64,000 nt of DNA, taken from positions 1 to 64,000 of the forward strand of contig CADCLV010000001.1 of the NCBI GenBank assembly GCA_902802325.1, in the 5' to 3' direction. The notes under the pieces are model-generated. The model made no database searches. It saw nothing but the letters and a program-made list of their open reading frames with translations, and was not told where the DNA came from. This document shows, one piece after another, positions 25,628 through 35,166 of the stretch (the stretch's first letter is position 1; each line of letters begins with the position of its first letter). This DNA comes from Oscillospiraceae bacterium. Lineage in GTDB: Bacteria; Bacillota; Clostridia; Saccharofermentanales; Saccharofermentanaceae. The position numbers and the translations under genes are program-made.

Positions 25628-26245
25628 TTACTTCGAGTACAACTCGACGATCAGTGTCTCCTTGACCTCGAGATCAACATCTTCACGAGCCGGTTCTCTT
25701 ACGATGGAGCCGGTCAGTGTCTCTTCGTTGAAGGACAGCCAAGCCGGTACCGGACGGTTGTTGCTGAGTGTCTCAAACTTCGGAGACTTTCTGGATGTCT
25801 CCTTCACTGCGATGGTATCGCCTACCTTCAATGTCATGGAAGGAATGTTTGCCTTCTTGCCATTGACGAGGAAATGTTCATGGGTAACCAGCTGACGTGC
25901 TTCTGCACGGGAAGAAGCCAGACCCAGACGATATACGACGTTGTCGAAACGGAGTTCGAGGAGCTCGAGGAGCTTTTCACCGGTCTTACCCTGCTTACGC
26001 TCAGCGCGTGCATAAGTAAGTCTGAACTGCTTCTCCAGAACGCCATAGAAACGCTTTGTCTTCTGCTTCTCACGAAGCTGTAAACCATATTCTGAAACTT
26101 TCTTTCTGCCCTGACCATGCTGACCCGGAGCGGCACTCTTCTTAGCAAGTGCACACTTTGCGGAATAGCATCTCTCACCCTTGAGGAAGAGCTTGTCTCC
26201 TTCTCTGCGGCAGAGACGGCAGGTTCCTTCTGTATATCTAGCCAT
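25628..26245 (-). CDS. rpsD: 30S ribosomal protein S4 (zinc-binding form)
   Basis: 205 aa. S4 is a primary 16S rRNA binder at the 5' domain. The N-terminus keeps four Cys (C9, C12, C26, C31), which marks the zinc-containing version. The S4 RNA-binding domain follows ([21 protein letters not shown]). In Bacillus S4 represses its own synthesis from a separate locus; here rpsD stays in the alpha operon between rpsK and rpoA, with normal short spacing. Confidence 0.98.
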   Translation of the reverse strand: MARYTEGTCRLCRREGDKLFLKGERCYSAKCALAKKSAAPGQHGQGRKKVSEYGLQLREKQKTKRFYGVLEKQFRLTYARAERKQGKTGEKLLELLELRFDNVVYRLGLASSRAEARQLVTHEHFLVNGKKANIPSMTLKVGDTIAVKETSRKSPKFETLSNNRPVPAWLSFNEETLTGSIVREPAREDVDLEVKETLIVELYSK

Positions 26246-26262
26246 TCTCTATACCTCCGAAC

Positions 26263-26667
26263 TCAGACTCTTCTTCTCTTAGGCGGTCTGCAACCATTGT
26301 GCGGAACAGGAGTAACATCTTTGATCATGGTTACTTCCAGACCGGCTGTCTGCAAAGCGCGGATTGCGGATTCACGACCCGGACCCGGACCCTTTACAAA
26401 TACTTCTACTGTACGCATGCCGTGATCCGCTGCCTTCTTACCGGCATCCTCAGATGCCATCTGAGCAGCAAACGGTGTACCCTTACGGGAACCCTTCATG
26501 CCCATCTCACCGGCAGAAGCCCAGGAGATTGCATTACCCTGCATATCAGTGATTGTTACGATTGTGTTGTTAAATGTAGCGTGAATATGTGCCTGACCTT
26601 TGTCAATATTCTTACGCTCTCTTCTCTTCGGTCTTGCGGCCGTTTTCTTAACTGCTTTAGCTGCCAT
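26263..26667 (-). CDS. rpsK: 30S ribosomal protein S11
   Basis: 134 aa. S11 lies on the platform of the small subunit near the mRNA exit. The conserved block [19 protein letters not shown] and the C-terminal THE-type region [18 protein letters not shown] are present. The N-terminus is a Lys/Arg-rich tail. It lies 12 nt after rpsM and 17 nt before rpsD, in the standard alpha-operon order. Confidence 0.98.
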   Translation of the reverse strand: MAAKAVKKTAARPKRRERKNIDKGQAHIHATFNNTIVTITDMQGNAISWASAGEMGMKGSRKGTPFAAQMASEDAGKKAADHGMRTVEVFVKGPGPGRESAIRALQTAGLEVTMIKDVTPVPHNGCRPPKRRRV

Positions 26668-26679
26668 GGGTCCGCCTCC

Positions 26680-27048
26680 TTACTTCTTCTTACCAGCGAT
26701 CGTACGCTTCGGTCCCTTACGGGTACGAGCGTTCGTCTTTGTGCGCTGACCACGAACAGGAAGACCCATTCTGTGACGACGGCCACGATAGCATCCGATT
26801 TCTGTCAGTCTCTTAATATTAAGGGAAACTTCTCTTCTGAGGTCACCCTCTACATTGTAATTGTTTTCGATCTGATCACGAATCTTAGCGATGTCATCCT
26901 CAGACAGATCCTTCACGCGTGTGTCAGGATTGATCTGGGTCTCAGCAAGAATACGATCAGAACTTGTCTTACCAATGCCATAAATGTACGTAAGAGCAAT
27001 CTCTACTCTCTTGTCATTTGGCAGATCTACACCGGCAATACGAGCCAT
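26680..27048 (-). CDS. rpsM: 30S ribosomal protein S13
   Basis: 122 aa from the ATG at 27048, which has GGAGG 8 nt upstream; an in-frame ATG at 27063 lacks a site. S13 contacts tRNA and the large subunit at the head of the 30[21 protein letters not shown] opens the protein and [15 protein letters not shown] is the basic tail that reaches the P site. A 179-nt gap separates it from rpmJ. Confidence 0.98.
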   Translation of the reverse strand: MARIAGVDLPNDKRVEIALTYIYGIGKTSSDRILAETQINPDTRVKDLSEDDIAKIRDQIENNYNVEGDLRREVSLNIKRLTEIGCYRGRRHRMGLPVRGQRTKTNARTRKGPKRTIAGKKK

Positions 27049-27227
27049 TCTGTGTACCTCCATGAATGAATCAATTTAGTTTGTTTTCGTATATATATGA
27101 CATGCTGATGCTAAGATCCTCTCGTGTTAGGAGAGGCAGCCGCCTTGGCATAACTTGTGCATGTAATATCCTACTTTTTCTTGTTCCCGCCTGCATCGGA
27201 CCGAGCAAAAAGTCCGGCAGACAAGGA
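27049..27227 (-). other. Structured intergenic region between rpmJ and rpsM
   Basis: 179 nt without a gene, much longer than the other gaps in the cluster. On the minus strand CCTCTC-CTAACAC-GAGAGG forms a clear hairpin, and CGGAC...GTCCG a second, further upstream. No T-tract follows either. It could be a ribosomal-protein binding leader (S4 binds ahead of rpsM in E. coli), but there is no direct resemblance to support this. Confidence 0.45.
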
Positions 27228-27341
27228 TTAACCCTGCTTCTGCTTATGCTTAGGGTCAGAGCAGATGATCATAACGCGTCCGTTGCGGCGGATAACCTTG
27301 CACTTCTCGCACATGGGCTTTACCGATGGTCTTACTTTCAT
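27228..27341 (-). CDS. rpmJ: 50S ribosomal protein L36
   Basis: 37 aa: [19 protein letters not shown], then [18 protein letters not shown]. Cys11, Cys14, Cys27 and His32 form the zinc site, so this is the zinc-binding form. GGGAGG lies 8 nt before the ATG. It is the first gene after a strong promoter at 27409-27436 and leads the rpmJ-rpsM-rpsK-rpsD-rpoA-rplQ group. Confidence 0.97.
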   Translation of the reverse strand: MKVRPSVKPMCEKCKVIRRNGRVMIICSDPKHKQKQG

Positions 27342-27408
27342 GTGTCAAACCTCCCTGCTATAAAAAAAACAATACAAAACGACATGCGCTATACGCGCAC
27401 GCTAAAAT

Positions 27409-27436
27409 ATTATACCAAAAACTCTTTGCGATGCAA
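27409..27436 (-). promoter_or_regulatory. Promoter of the rpmJ-rplQ (alpha) operon
   Basis: Minus strand TTGCAT, 16-nt spacer, then TGGTATAAT: a perfect -10 with a TGn extension. It lies about 70 nt before the rpmJ ATG, in the 159-nt infA-rpmJ gap. Confidence 0.75.
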
Positions 27437-27500
27437 GTGGTTTTTTTGGCTTTTTCTGAATTTTTTCATGCGCAGGGTGTCTGCGCCGAAAATCTCTCGA

Positions 27501-27719
27501 TTATTTCGCGCGCCAGGTGATGCGGCCACGAGACAGATCGTACGGGGAAAGCTCCATGGTGACACGGTCTCCCGGCAGGATCTTAATGTAATTCTGGCGA
27601 AGCTTGCCGGAAATGTGCGCCAGCACAATATGGCCGTTCTCCAGCTTTACCTTAAATGTAGCGTTCGGCAGTGCATCATCAACGATGCCTTCTACTTCGA
27701 TCACATCTTCTTTAGACAT
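27501..27719 (-). CDS. infA: Translation initiation factor IF-1
   Basis: 72 aa, the standard length. It is one S1-like OB domain that binds the 30S A site during initiation. [20 protein letters not shown] and the end [15 protein letters not shown] match the family closely. It starts inside the end of map (8-nt overlap), so the two are coupled. A hairpin (GCGCAG/CTGCGC) without T-tract lies just after the stop. Confidence 0.98.
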   Translation of the reverse strand: MSKEDVIEVEGIVDDALPNATFKVKLENGHIVLAHISGKLRQNYIKILPGDRVTMELSPYDLSRGRITWRAK

Positions 27720-28482
27720 TCTTACCCTCCGTTAATGTTATGATTTCAGGACCATTCTCTGTAATGATGATGGTGTTTTCATAGTGCGCCGCGTACTTTC
27801 TGTCGCGGGTGATGACTGTCCAGTCATCGTCCAGCAGTGCGATCTCGCGTCTGCCGCTGGAGATCATGGGCTCAACACAGAATGCCATGCCCTTTACGAT
27901 TCTCGGACCATGTCCGGCTCTTCCGTAGTTCGGAACATCCGGATCCTCATGAAGCTTCTGTCCGATGCCGTGACCTGTCAGCTCACGGATGACTCCGTAA
28001 CCGAAGCTTTCGGCATAAGCCTGAACTGCAGCGGAAACATCGCCGATGCGGTGTTCCGTATTTGCCATTTCAAAACCTTTCCAGAAACATTCTTCTGTCA
28101 CGCGGATCAGTTTCGCGGCTTCCTCGGAGATCTGGCCTACGGCAAATGTTCTGGCTGCATCAGCATGGTAACCGTCCAGAGAACAGCAGACATCGCAGGT
28201 AACGATATCCCCTTCCTTCAGGACCTTATCCTTTCTCGGGATGCCATGTACAATGACCTCGTTGGGAGAAACACATATCTGTCCCGGGAACGGCGGATCT
28301 CCATAATGGTAAGAAGAGGAGATTGCGCCATACTTATCAAAAGTCTTTCTGGCAATCTCATCCAGCTCCCAGGTAGAAATACCCGGTTCTACTGCCTGTC
28401 CCAGTGCATGAAGAGCGGCCTCGACCACTTTTCCTGCTTCTCTCATTTTTGCGAATTCTGCTTCTGTTTTGATCTGAATCAT
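27712..28482 (-). CDS. map: Methionine aminopeptidase, type I
   Basis: 256 aa. It removes N-terminal methionine from new proteins. The five metal ligands are recognisable: the Asp residues in [17 protein letters not shown], the His in [13 protein letters not shown], and the Glu residues in the CVEPMI and [10 protein letters not shown] segments. It is a short type-Ia form without an N-terminal zinc extension. It lies 12 nt after adk and overlaps infA by 8 nt, the usual spc-alpha junction order. Confidence 0.97.
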   Translation of the reverse strand: MIQIKTEAEFAKMREAGKVVEAALHALGQAVEPGISTWELDEIARKTFDKYGAISSSYHYGDPPFPGQICVSPNEVIVHGIPRKDKVLKEGDIVTCDVCCSLDGYHADAARTFAVGQISEEAAKLIRVTEECFWKGFEMANTEHRIGDVSAAVQAYAESFGYGVIRELTGHGIGQKLHEDPDVPNYGRAGHGPRIVKGMAFCVEPMISSGRREIALLDDDWTVITRDRKYAAHYENTIIITENGPEIITLTEGKNV

Positions 28483-28494
28483 GTTTCAGCCTTT

Positions 28495-29148
28495 CTAAAA
28501 GCCCATTTTGGCGAGCGCGGCACTGGCCTGCTCGAAAGCATGCTCCGGGCTTTGGGAGTTATCTGCTTCAATCACGATACCCTTATCCGCATAAAAATCG
28601 ATCAGCGGCTTGGTATTCTTTTCATAGGTCTCCAGTCTGGCCTTAACGGTCTCCGGCTTGTCATCATCACGATGTACGACTTCCTTGCCGCAAACATCGC
28701 AGACACCCTCGACCTTGGTCGGACGGGAAACTACATTGTAGCTTTCGCCACAAGACAAACATACACGACGGTTTACAACACGCTCCATGATCACTTCAGC
28801 CGGAACGGTTACGTTGATGACTGCATCGATCTTGGAACCGCTCTTAGCCAGCATCTCATCCAGCTTTTCAGCCTGTGCGATCGTTCTCGGGAAACCATCG
28901 AGGAGATAACCATTGGCGCAATCATCCTGGGAAAGACGATCCTCTACCATAGAGATCGTCAGTTCATCCGGAACCAGTGCACCCTGGTCAATATACTTCT
29001 TAGCTTCGATACCCAGCGGAGTCTGCTCCTTGATATTGGCACGGAAAATATCTCCCGTGGAAATATGGGTGATCTTATATTCTCTTTTCAATACAGCGGC
29101 CATGGTTCCTTTTCCGGATCCCGGTGCGCCAAGTAAAATCAGTTTCAT
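28495..29148 (-). CDS. adk: Adenylate kinase (zinc-binding lid)
   Basis: 217 aa. It converts AMP and ATP to two ADP. Walker A is GAPGSGKGTMA at the N-terminus, DGFPRT lies in the core, and the lid carries CLSCGESYN and CDVCGKE, the four-Cys zinc site of Gram-positive enzymes. GGAGG lies upstream of the ATG. It follows secY after a 128-nt gap that holds a strong hairpin. Confidence 0.98.
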   Translation of the reverse strand: MKLILLGAPGSGKGTMAAVLKREYKITHISTGDIFRANIKEQTPLGIEAKKYIDQGALVPDELTISMVEDRLSQDDCANGYLLDGFPRTIAQAEKLDEMLAKSGSKIDAVINVTVPAEVIMERVVNRRVCLSCGESYNVVSRPTKVEGVCDVCGKEVVHRDDDKPETVKARLETYEKNTKPLIDFYADKGIVIEADNSQSPEHAFEQASAALAKMGF

Positions 29149-29178
29149 ACTGCACCCTCCTTTTCTCTTAAGGCACGC

Positions 29179-29211
29179 ACAGCCTCGCGTGCGTGATGCA
29201 CACGAGGCTGT
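29179..29211 (-). terminator. Strong hairpin between secY and adk (no T-tract)
   Basis: Minus strand ACAGCCTCGTGTGC pairs with GCACGCGAGGCTGT (14 bp, one G-U) around ATCAC. The sequence after it (GCGTGCCTTAAG) has no U-run, so it is more likely an mRNA processing or stability element than an intrinsic terminator. It lies 30 nt upstream of the adk start. Confidence 0.55.
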
Positions 29212-29276
29212 CGTTTGAAATCATTCAATTGTCTGTGCATTACCGTTAGCCAGCATAACACGTTTCCTGCATTGGT

Positions 29277-30590
29277 TCAATCAAGGAATCCCTTGTAGTT
29301 GTGAGTAACCATCTGAGACTCGATCTGATCGACCAGATCATTTGCAACACCTGTCATGATAAGAACAGATGTACCGGCGAACCATACGCCTTCCATGCCG
29401 GTCAGCTTACCGAGCAGTGTCGGTACGAGAACCACGATGCACAGGAAGCAGGCATCACACCAGTTAAGACGGTTCGCAACCTTCGCGATGAACTCGGAAG
29501 TCGGACGGCCCGGACGAACACCCGGAATAAAGCCACCGTTCTTCTGCAGGTTCTGCGAGATCTCGATCGGATTGAACTGGATCATCGAATAGAAGAACAC
29601 GAAAAGGAAAATGCAGAAGAAATATGCTACATAGTAGAACGGGCTGGAACCGAAGTTTCTGAACCATTCTACGATCACGTTCTTACTGTTCGAGAAGAAG
29701 AAAGTTACGATCGTGGACGGAAGGGACAGGAAAGACATTGTGAAGATAACCGGCATAACGCTGGACTGGTTTACCTTCAGCGGAATGTATGTATTCTGTC
29801 CGCCATAGACCTTTCTTCCGATAACTTTCTTACTGTACTGAACCGGAATTCTTCTTTCCGCATTCTGTACGAATACGCAGAAAATAATTGTTACCAGGGA
29901 CACGAATGTAACCAGCAGGAATGCAATTACACCGATGGTGTTACCAAGGGCAGCATTCTTGAACTTACCGGCAATGTTCAGTGCATCATAGTAGAGCATT
30001 CTGGCCATTTCCGGAATTCTTGTGACGATACCGGCAAAGATGATAAGGGAAACACCGTTGCCGATGCCCTTCTCATTGATACGCTCGCCGAGGAATACGA
30101 CGAAGCAGGTACCGGCGGTAAATGTCAGGATGATCAGAGCCGCAGCCAGAGGCTTCGGCAGATAGCTGGTCATCGCACTACGTGTCGCGTAGGTGAAGAA
30201 AGAAGCCTGAAGAACTGCGAGACCAACAGTCATGTAACGAGTCAGCTTCTGCAGCTTCTTCTGTCCCTCTTCGCCTTCTTTTGCCATATTCTCCAAAGCC
30301 GGGATGGCTACTGTCAGGAGCTGGATAATAATGGAGGAGTTGATGTAAGGCGTAATACCCATCGCAAAGATCGTTGCCGCATAAAGGCCACCACCTGCGA
30401 TAATATCCATCAAGCTACCAATCTGACCCCAGTTACTGACGATTGAGGAAAACTCGGTACGGTTAATACCCGGACAGGGAATGAGACCGCCGACCATGTA
30501 AAGCCCAAGAATAAACAGCGTAAACAGCAGTTTCTTGCGCAGATCCGGCAGACGGAATGCATTCACTAAGGTGTCAAATACGCCCTTCAT
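29277..30590 (-). CDS. secY: Protein translocase subunit SecY
   Basis: 437 aa from the ATG at 30590, chosen because GGAGG precedes it by 6 nt. Ten membrane segments form the channel for protein export. The plug/first-helix region GLYMVGGLIPCPGINR, the QFNPIEISQNLQKNGGFIPG segment and the basic cytoplasmic loops fit the family. The ribosome binding site lies inside the last codons of rplO, whose stop ends 1 nt before the secY ATG, so the two are tightly coupled. Confidence 0.98.
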   Translation of the reverse strand: MKGVFDTLVNAFRLPDLRKKLLFTLFILGLYMVGGLIPCPGINRTEFSSIVSNWGQIGSLMDIIAGGGLYAATIFAMGITPYINSSIIIQLLTVAIPALENMAKEGEEGQKKLQKLTRYMTVGLAVLQASFFTYATRSAMTSYLPKPLAAALIILTFTAGTCFVVFLGERINEKGIGNGVSLIIFAGIVTRIPEMARMLYYDALNIAGKFKNAALGNTIGVIAFLLVTFVSLVTIIFCVFVQNAERRIPVQYSKKVIGRKVYGGQNTYIPLKVNQSSVMPVIFTMSFLSLPSTIVTFFFSNSKNVIVEWFRNFGSSPFYYVAYFFCIFLFVFFYSMIQFNPIEISQNLQKNGGFIPGVRPGRPTSEFIAKVANRLNWCDACFLCIVVLVPTLLGKLTGMEGVWFAGTSVLIMTGVANDLVDQIESQMVTHNYKGFLD

Positions 30591-30591
30591 G

Positions 30592-31035
30592 TTATACCTC
30601 CAGTGCCGATCCACCAGCCTTTTCGATTTTCTCCTTCGCGGAAGCAGAGAACTTCTTGGCCTTAACAGTTAACTTCTTGGTCAGATCGCCGTTACCGAGG
30701 ACCTTAATACCATCGTTTACCTTACCAAGAGTGATGATACCGGCATCTGCGAGAATGGTTGCATCAACCTCTGCACCGTTATCAAACTTCTCCAGATCAG
30801 AAACGTTGATCTCTACATACTCAGCAGCAAAACGCTTGTTGTTGAAACCACGCTTCGGCAGACGTCTGTAAAGAGGCATCTGGCCACCTTCGAAACCAGG
30901 ACGTACACCGCCACCGGAACGAGCATTCTGACCCTTGTGTCCTCTACCGGCAGTCTTACCGTTACCGGATCCGGCACCACGGCCCTTACGATATGCTTTC
31001 TCGTTTCCGCAGGAAGACATTTCATTCAGTTTCAT
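30592..31035 (-). CDS. rplO: 50S ribosomal protein L15
   Basis: 147 aa from the ATG at 31035 (GGAGG 10 nt upstream; an in-frame ATG at 31074 lies in the end of rpmD and is not used). L15 is a late-assembling 23S binder. The glycine/arginine-rich N-terminus ([20 protein letters not shown]) and the globular end are normal. It precedes secY. Confidence 0.98.
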   Translation of the reverse strand: MKLNEMSSCGNEKAYRKGRGAGSGNGKTAGRGHKGQNARSGGGVRPGFEGGQMPLYRRLPKRGFNNKRFAAEYVEINVSDLEKFDNGAEVDATILADAGIITLGKVNDGIKVLGNGDLTKKLTVKAKKFSASAKEKIEKAGGSALEV

Positions 31036-31051
31036 GTTTCCTATACCTCCA

Positions 31052-31231
31052 TTACACTTCTTCGCACTTAACAAGATGTGCTACAGTGCGAACCATGCCG
31101 CGAATTGCTTCGTTGTCAGCCTTCTCTACAGACTGGCCGATCTTTTTCAGACCGAGCGCAGCAACAGTAGCAGCCTGGTTTTTCTTAGACTTGTTGGTGC
31201 TCTTCACCAATGTGATCTTCAAGTTAGCCAT
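31052..31231 (-). CDS. rpmD: 50S ribosomal protein L30
   Basis: 59 aa: begins [19 protein letters not shown] and ends [13 protein letters not shown]30 is a small ferredoxin-fold protein on the 50S surface, present in many Firmicutes. The segment [16 protein letters not shown] matches the family's KxxTVxALGLxKI pattern in shortened form. GGAGG precedes the ATG. It fits exactly between rpsE and rplO. Confidence 0.96.
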   Translation of the reverse strand: MANLKITLVKSTNKSKKNQAATVAALGLKKIGQSVEKADNEAIRGMVRTVAHLVKCEEV

Positions 31232-31246
31232 TGAAGCACACCTCCA

Positions 31247-31741
31247 TTACAAAATTTCTTCTGTGGCCTTGCCACGCAGACGAGCGACCTCTTCCAGAGA
31301 ACGCATGCTCTTCAGACCTTCAAGGGTCGCGTTGACTACGTTGTTCGGGTTGTTGGTACCCAGAGACTTTGTACGGATATCCTTGATACCGCAGAGCTCG
31401 CATACCGCACGAACCGGGCCGCCGGCGATGATACCGGTACCACTTGCAGCCGGCTTCATAACGATCTTACCGGCACCGAATACACCGAGAGCCTCGTGAG
31501 GAATGGTGCTATCTACCAGCGGAACAGAGATCATGTTCTTCTTGGCATCTTCGATACCCTTTCTGATCGCGTCCGGAATTTCAGCAGCCTTACCCAGGCC
31601 CTTACCAACGTGACCATTCTCGTCACCCACGATTACGAGGGCTGCGAAACGGAAGTTTCTACCACCCTTAACCGTCTTGGAAACACGTCCGATATGGATG
31701 ACTTTTTCTTTTAATTCGGTTGAATTAGGATCAAAACCCAT
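31247..31741 (-). CDS. rpsE: 30S ribosomal protein S5
   Basis: 164 aa. S5 helps keep decoding accurate. The N-terminal double-stranded RNA-binding-like domain contains [20 protein letters not shown] and [14 protein letters not shown]. The C-terminal domain follows with [18 protein letters not shown] lies before the ATG. It is in standard spc order between rplR and rpmD. Confidence 0.98.
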   Translation of the reverse strand: MGFDPNSTELKEKVIHIGRVSKTVKGGRNFRFAALVIVGDENGHVGKGLGKAAEIPDAIRKGIEDAKKNMISVPLVDSTIPHEALGVFGAGKIVMKPAASGTGIIAGGPVRAVCELCGIKDIRTKSLGTNNPNNVVNATLEGLKSMRSLEEVARLRGKATEEIL

Positions 31742-31758
31742 CTTGTCTACCCTCCTGA

Positions 31759-32127
31759 TTAGAACTTCAGGCCAGCTTCACGAGCGGCCTCTGCCAATGC
31801 TGCTACACGTCCATGGAAGATGTAACCGCCTCTGTCGAACACAACCTCGTTGATGTTCGCAGCCAGTGCGCGCTCGGCAACTTTCTTACCAACAGCCGCA
31901 GCACCTTCCTTGTTGCTTCCATTTGCAATCGAAGCTTTCACTTCTTTTTCTAATGTGGAGGCACTTACCAAAGTCTTGCCAGCCTCATCATCGATGATCT
32001 GAGCATAGATGTTTGTGTTACTTCTGAATACGCACAGACGCGGACGAGCTGCAGTGCCGGTGATCTTTCTTCTCACGCGGACGTGCTTTCTGCGGCGAAT
32101 AGCGTTCTTGTCAATCTTATTAATCAT
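31759..32127 (-). CDS. rplR: 50S ribosomal protein L18
   Basis: 122 aa. L18 binds 5S rRNA together with L5. The basic N-terminus ([20 protein letters not shown]) and the strand [16 protein letters not shown] are typical, and the protein ends with the family's [10 protein letters not shown]. It is preceded by rplF after 18 nt. Confidence 0.98.
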   Translation of the reverse strand: MINKIDKNAIRRRKHVRVRRKITGTAARPRLCVFRSNTNIYAQIIDDEAGKTLVSASTLEKEVKASIANGSNKEGAAAVGKKVAERALAANINEVVFDRGGYIFHGRVAALAEAAREAGLKF

Positions 32128-32145
32128 GCTTGTTCACCCCTTCAC

Positions 32146-32688
32146 TTACTTCTTAGCGCCTGTCTTACCTTCCTTGATGCGGACAAATTCACCAACATAT
32201 CTGATACCCTTGCCCTTATATGCATCCGGAAGTCTGAACGAACGGATCTTAGCGGCGGTCTCGCCAACTAACTGCTTATCAGCACCCTTAACGATGATCT
32301 GGTTCTGAGCCGGAACATCAATGGTGATGCCAGCCGGTTCTTCCATTTCGATCGGGTGGGAGTAACCAAGGTTGAATACAACCTTCTTACCCTGCTTTGC
32401 TGCCTTGTAACCAACACCCTGGATCTCGAGTTCCTTCTTAAAACCTTCGGAACAACCGATGACCATGTTGTTGATCAGAGAACGTGTCAAACCATGGAGA
32501 GCCTTTACCTGCTTCTCATCGTTCGGTCTCTTAACCGTGATCACATTGTCGTTAATTTCTACAGAGATGGACGGATGCACATTCAGAGAAAGTGTCGCGT
32601 CCTTGCCTTTTACAGTGATGATCTGACCATCCTGCTTTACTTCGAGCCCTGCCGGGATCGTGATCGGCATGTTGCCAATTCTAGACAT
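32146..32688 (-). CDS. rplF: 50S ribosomal protein L6
   Basis: 180 aa, normal length. L6 has two similar domains and binds near the sarcin-ricin loop. [17 protein letters not shown] starts the protein and [22 protein letters not shown] is close to the conserved C-terminal signature. It follows rpsH after 71 nt; that gap holds a ribosome binding site and nothing else recognised. Confidence 0.98.
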   Translation of the reverse strand: MSRIGNMPITIPAGLEVKQDGQIITVKGKDATLSLNVHPSISVEINDNVITVKRPNDEKQVKALHGLTRSLINNMVIGCSEGFKKELEIQGVGYKAAKQGKKVVFNLGYSHPIEMEEPAGITIDVPAQNQIIVKGADKQLVGETAAKIRSFRLPDAYKGKGIRYVGEFVRIKEGKTGAKK

Positions 32689-32759
32689 ACAATCTTACCT
32701 CCTGCTCTTTAGATTGCGGAACTTTTAGGTTCCATTTCAGAGTGTGTCTATTTCTTACC

Positions 32760-33155
32760 TTACCAAACGTAAGCCATAACCTCGCCGCCAACGCCGAGCT
32801 TTCTGGCCTTCTTGTCAGTCATAACGCCCTTAGATGTGGAGATGATGGCGATACCGAGGCCACCGAGAACCTTCGGGAGATTCTCCTTATCCGCATAAAC
32901 ACGGAGACCCGGCTTGGAAATTCTCTGGATACCGGAAATAACGTGCTTTCTGGCAGCGTACTTCAGAGTGATCTTGATCATTCCCTGCTTATCATCTTCG
33001 ATCGTTTCAAAAGAAGCGATATAACCTTCATCTACTAAAATCTGCGCGATAGCCTTCTTCAAATTGGAAGCAGGTACCATAACAGTCGGGTGACCGGCTG
33101 TGCCTGCATTACGGATTCTTGTCAGCATATCTGCAATTGCATCTGTAATCTGCAT
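32760..33155 (-). CDS. rpsH: 30S ribosomal protein S8
   Basis: 131 aa. S8 is a primary 16S binder and, in E. coli, the repressor of the spc operon. [18 protein letters not shown] opens the protein and the C-terminal signature is [19 protein letters not shown]. It lies 25 nt after rpsN. Confidence 0.98.
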   Translation of the reverse strand: MQITDAIADMLTRIRNAGTAGHPTVMVPASNLKKAIAQILVDEGYIASFETIEDDKQGMIKITLKYAARKHVISGIQRISKPGLRVYADKENLPKVLGGLGIAIISTSKGVMTDKKARKLGVGGEVMAYVW

Positions 33156-33180
33156 ATTCTTTCCTCCTTCGTGCTATCGG

Positions 33181-33366
33181 TTACCAGCTTGCCTTACGAA
33201 CACCCGGGATCTGGCCCTTGTAAGCCAGGTCACGGAAGCACAGACGGCAGATTCCATACTTACGGATATAAGAATGCGGTCTTCCGCAGAGCTTGCAACG
33301 GTTGTGCTGCTGAACCTTGAACTTAGGTGTGCGCTGCGCCTTCAGTTTCATTGACGTTTTAGCCAT
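33181..33366 (-). CDS. rpsN: 30S ribosomal protein S14, type Z (zinc-binding)
   Basis: 61 aa, the short zinc form. Cys24, Cys27, Cys40 and Cys43 (CKLCGRP and CRLCFRD) bind zinc. It belongs to the 3' domain of the 30S head. It lies 18 nt after rplE in the usual order. Only this type is seen in the window; a zinc-free paralogue elsewhere cannot be excluded. Confidence 0.98.
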   Translation of the reverse strand: MAKTSMKLKAQRTPKFKVQQHNRCKLCGRPHSYIRKYGICRLCFRDLAYKGQIPGVRKASW

Positions 33367-33384
33367 ATTACTTATACCCTCCTA

Positions 33385-33924
33385 TTACTTACGGAACGGC
33401 ATGCCGATGAGGGACAGCAGAGATCTTGCTTCCTCGTCGCTCTTCGCCGTTGTAACGATGATAATGTCCATACCACGTACCTTGTCGATCTTATCAAAAT
33501 CGATTTCCGGGAACATCAGCTGCTCCTTGATACCCATAGCATAGTTACCATGACCATCGAAAGAGTTCGGGTTTACGCCACGGAAGTCACGTACACGCGG
33601 CAGAGAGATGCTGATGAACTTATCCAGGAAGTTGTACATGTTCTCGCCACGGAGAGTAACCTTGCATCCGATCTTCATGCCTTCTCTGAGCTTAAAAGCC
33701 GCAACGGACTTGGAAGCAACAGTAGCGATCGGCTTCTGGCCGCAGATGATACCCATGTCGCGCATCGCATTCTCGAGCGCCTTCGGGTTATCCTTTACTT
33801 CGCCAACACCCATGTTAAGAACGATCTTCTCGATCTTCGGGATCTGCATGCAAGACTTATACTTGAACTGTTCCTGCAAAGCAGGCGCAACTTCATTTAC
33901 ATACTTGTCCTTTAATCTAGACAT
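33385..33924 (-). CDS. rplE: 50S ribosomal protein L5
   Basis: 179 aa. L5 binds 5S rRNA and contacts the small subunit and P-site t[23 protein letters not shown] is the conserved N-terminal signature, and [19 protein letters not shown] the C-terminal one. It lies only 4 nt after rplX, which implies coupled translation. Confidence 0.98.
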   Translation of the reverse strand: MSRLKDKYVNEVAPALQEQFKYKSCMQIPKIEKIVLNMGVGEVKDNPKALENAMRDMGIICGQKPIATVASKSVAAFKLREGMKIGCKVTLRGENMYNFLDKFISISLPRVRDFRGVNPNSFDGHGNYAMGIKEQLMFPEIDFDKIDKVRGMDIIIVTTAKSDEEARSLLSLIGMPFRK

Positions 33925-33928
33925 CTAA

Positions 33929-34276
33929 TTACTCCTCCTTTGCCTTCTTGATCTGGTCGATATCCGCGCCGCACTTCTTGCATACACGGAACTTGGAACC
34001 ATCTTCAGCAACTCTCTTGCCAACACGGGTAGCCTTGCCGCACTTGGGGCAAACCAGCATAACATTACTTGCATCGATGGATCCTTCCTTCTCGATGATA
34101 CCGGCCGGCTTTGTCTGGCTTTGAGCCTTCTGATGCTTCTTGATCATGTTTACACCGGAAACAACTACGCGCCCGGCCTTCGGATCAGTCTTGAGGACCT
34201 GGCCCTGAGAGCCGGCGTCCTTACCAGAGATAACAACGACTTTGTCGTCCTTCTTTACATGAATCTTACTAGCCAT
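33929..34276 (-). CDS. rplX: 50S ribosomal protein L24
   Basis: 115 aa, slightly longer than the usual 103. L24 starts 50S assembly. A KOW motif lies at the N-terminus (KDDKVVVISGKDAGSQGQV). The C-terminal half has a CPKCGKATRVG and a CKKCGAD pair, giving four Cys that could bind zinc. It lies 12 nt after rplN. Confidence 0.97.
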   Translation of the reverse strand: MASKIHVKKDDKVVVISGKDAGSQGQVLKTDPKAGRVVVSGVNMIKKHQKAQSQTKPAGIIEKEGSIDASNVMLVCPKCGKATRVGKRVAEDGSKFRVCKKCGADIDQIKKAKEE

Positions 34277-34288
34277 TTGTCATCCTCC

Positions 34289-34657
34289 TTACAGAACTTC
34301 CGGAGCCAGAGAAAGGATCTTCATGTAATCCTTATCACGAAGCTCTCTCGCGATAGGCCCAAAGATACGGGTTCCACGCGGGTTCTTATCTTCTTTAATG
34401 ATAACAGCGGCATTCTCATCGAACTTGATGTAGGAGCCGTCAGCTCTTCTTACGCCCTTCTTTGTGCGAACAACAACTGCGCGAACTACATCGCCCTTCT
34501 TTACCACGCCACCCGGAGTAGCGGTCTTCACAGAGCAGACGATGACATCACCGATATTCGCATACTTACGCCAGGAACCACCAAGCACCTTGATGCAGGC
34601 AAGTTCTTTTGCGCCAGTATTATCCGCAGATCTTAATCTGGATTCTACTTGAATCAT
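34289..34657 (-). CDS. rplN: 50S ribosomal protein L14
   Basis: 122 aa, standard length. It forms an inter-subunit bridge and the docking place of silencing factor Rsf[20 protein letters not shown] and the [20 protein letters not shown] segment are highly conserved. It is preceded by rpsQ after 35 nt. Confidence 0.98.
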   Translation of the reverse strand: MIQVESRLRSADNTGAKELACIKVLGGSWRKYANIGDVIVCSVKTATPGGVVKKGDVVRAVVVRTKKGVRRADGSYIKFDENAAVIIKEDKNPRGTRIFGPIARELRDKDYMKILSLAPEVL

Positions 34658-34692
34658 CTTGATTTTCCTCCTTTACGTAATTCCCTTACGTA

Positions 34693-34950
34693 TTACTTCG
34701 CCTTCTCAATAATCTCGACCAGTCTCCAGCGCTTATCCTTAGACAGCGGGCGGGTCTCCATTACCTTAACCTTATCGCCGATGCCGCACTGATTCTCTTC
34801 ATCATGTGCCTTCAGCTTATAAGTTCTCTTCATGATCTTTCCATAAAGCGGATGCTTTACGTGCTCAACAACCGATACAACGATTGTCTTATCCATCTTG
34901 TCGGAACTTACGATACCGACACGTGTCTTTCTGAGGTTACGATCGCTCAT
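34693..34950 (-). CDS. rpsQ: 30S ribosomal protein S17
   Basis: 85 aa from the ATG at 34950 (AAGGGAG upstream); an in-frame ATG at 34968 overlaps the rpmC stop and is less likely. S17 is an early 16S binder with an OB fold. [19 protein letters not shown] and the end [20 protein letters not shown] are typical. Confidence 0.98.
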   Translation of the reverse strand: MSDRNLRKTRVGIVSSDKMDKTIVVSVVEHVKHPLYGKIMKRTYKLKAHDEENQCGIGDKVKVMETRPLSKDKRWRLVEIIEKAK

Positions 34951-34967
34951 TGCACTATCTCCCTTCA

Positions 34968-35165
34968 TTAATTAGCCTTAAGCTCGATCTCACGGAGAAT
35001 CGTGTTGACACGAGCGATGTCGCGCTTTACAGCACCGAGGCGCTGCGGATTCTCGAGCTGGTTGGTAGCATGCTGGAAACGAAGCTTGAAGAGTTCATCC
35101 TTCAATGCAACCAGTTCCTGCTGAAGCTCTTCAGTGGACTTCGAACGCAATTCTTTAGCTGTCAT
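34968..35165 (-). CDS. rpmC: 50S ribosomal protein L29
   Basis: 65 aa from the ATG at 35165, which has GGAGG 9 nt upstream; longer in-frame reading into rplP is not real. L29 is a small helical hairpin near the exit tunnel. [20 protein letters not shown] and [13 protein letters not shown] match the family. Its start immediately follows the rplP stop. Confidence 0.97.
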   Translation of the reverse strand: MTAKELRSKSTEELQQELVALKDELFKLRFQHATNQLENPQRLGAVKRDIARVNTILREIELKAN

Positions 35166-35166
35166 G

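Noticed and set aside
29301-30446. A plus-strand open frame opposite secY
   Set aside because: Antisense to secY inside a conserved operon; composition is typical of shadow frames.
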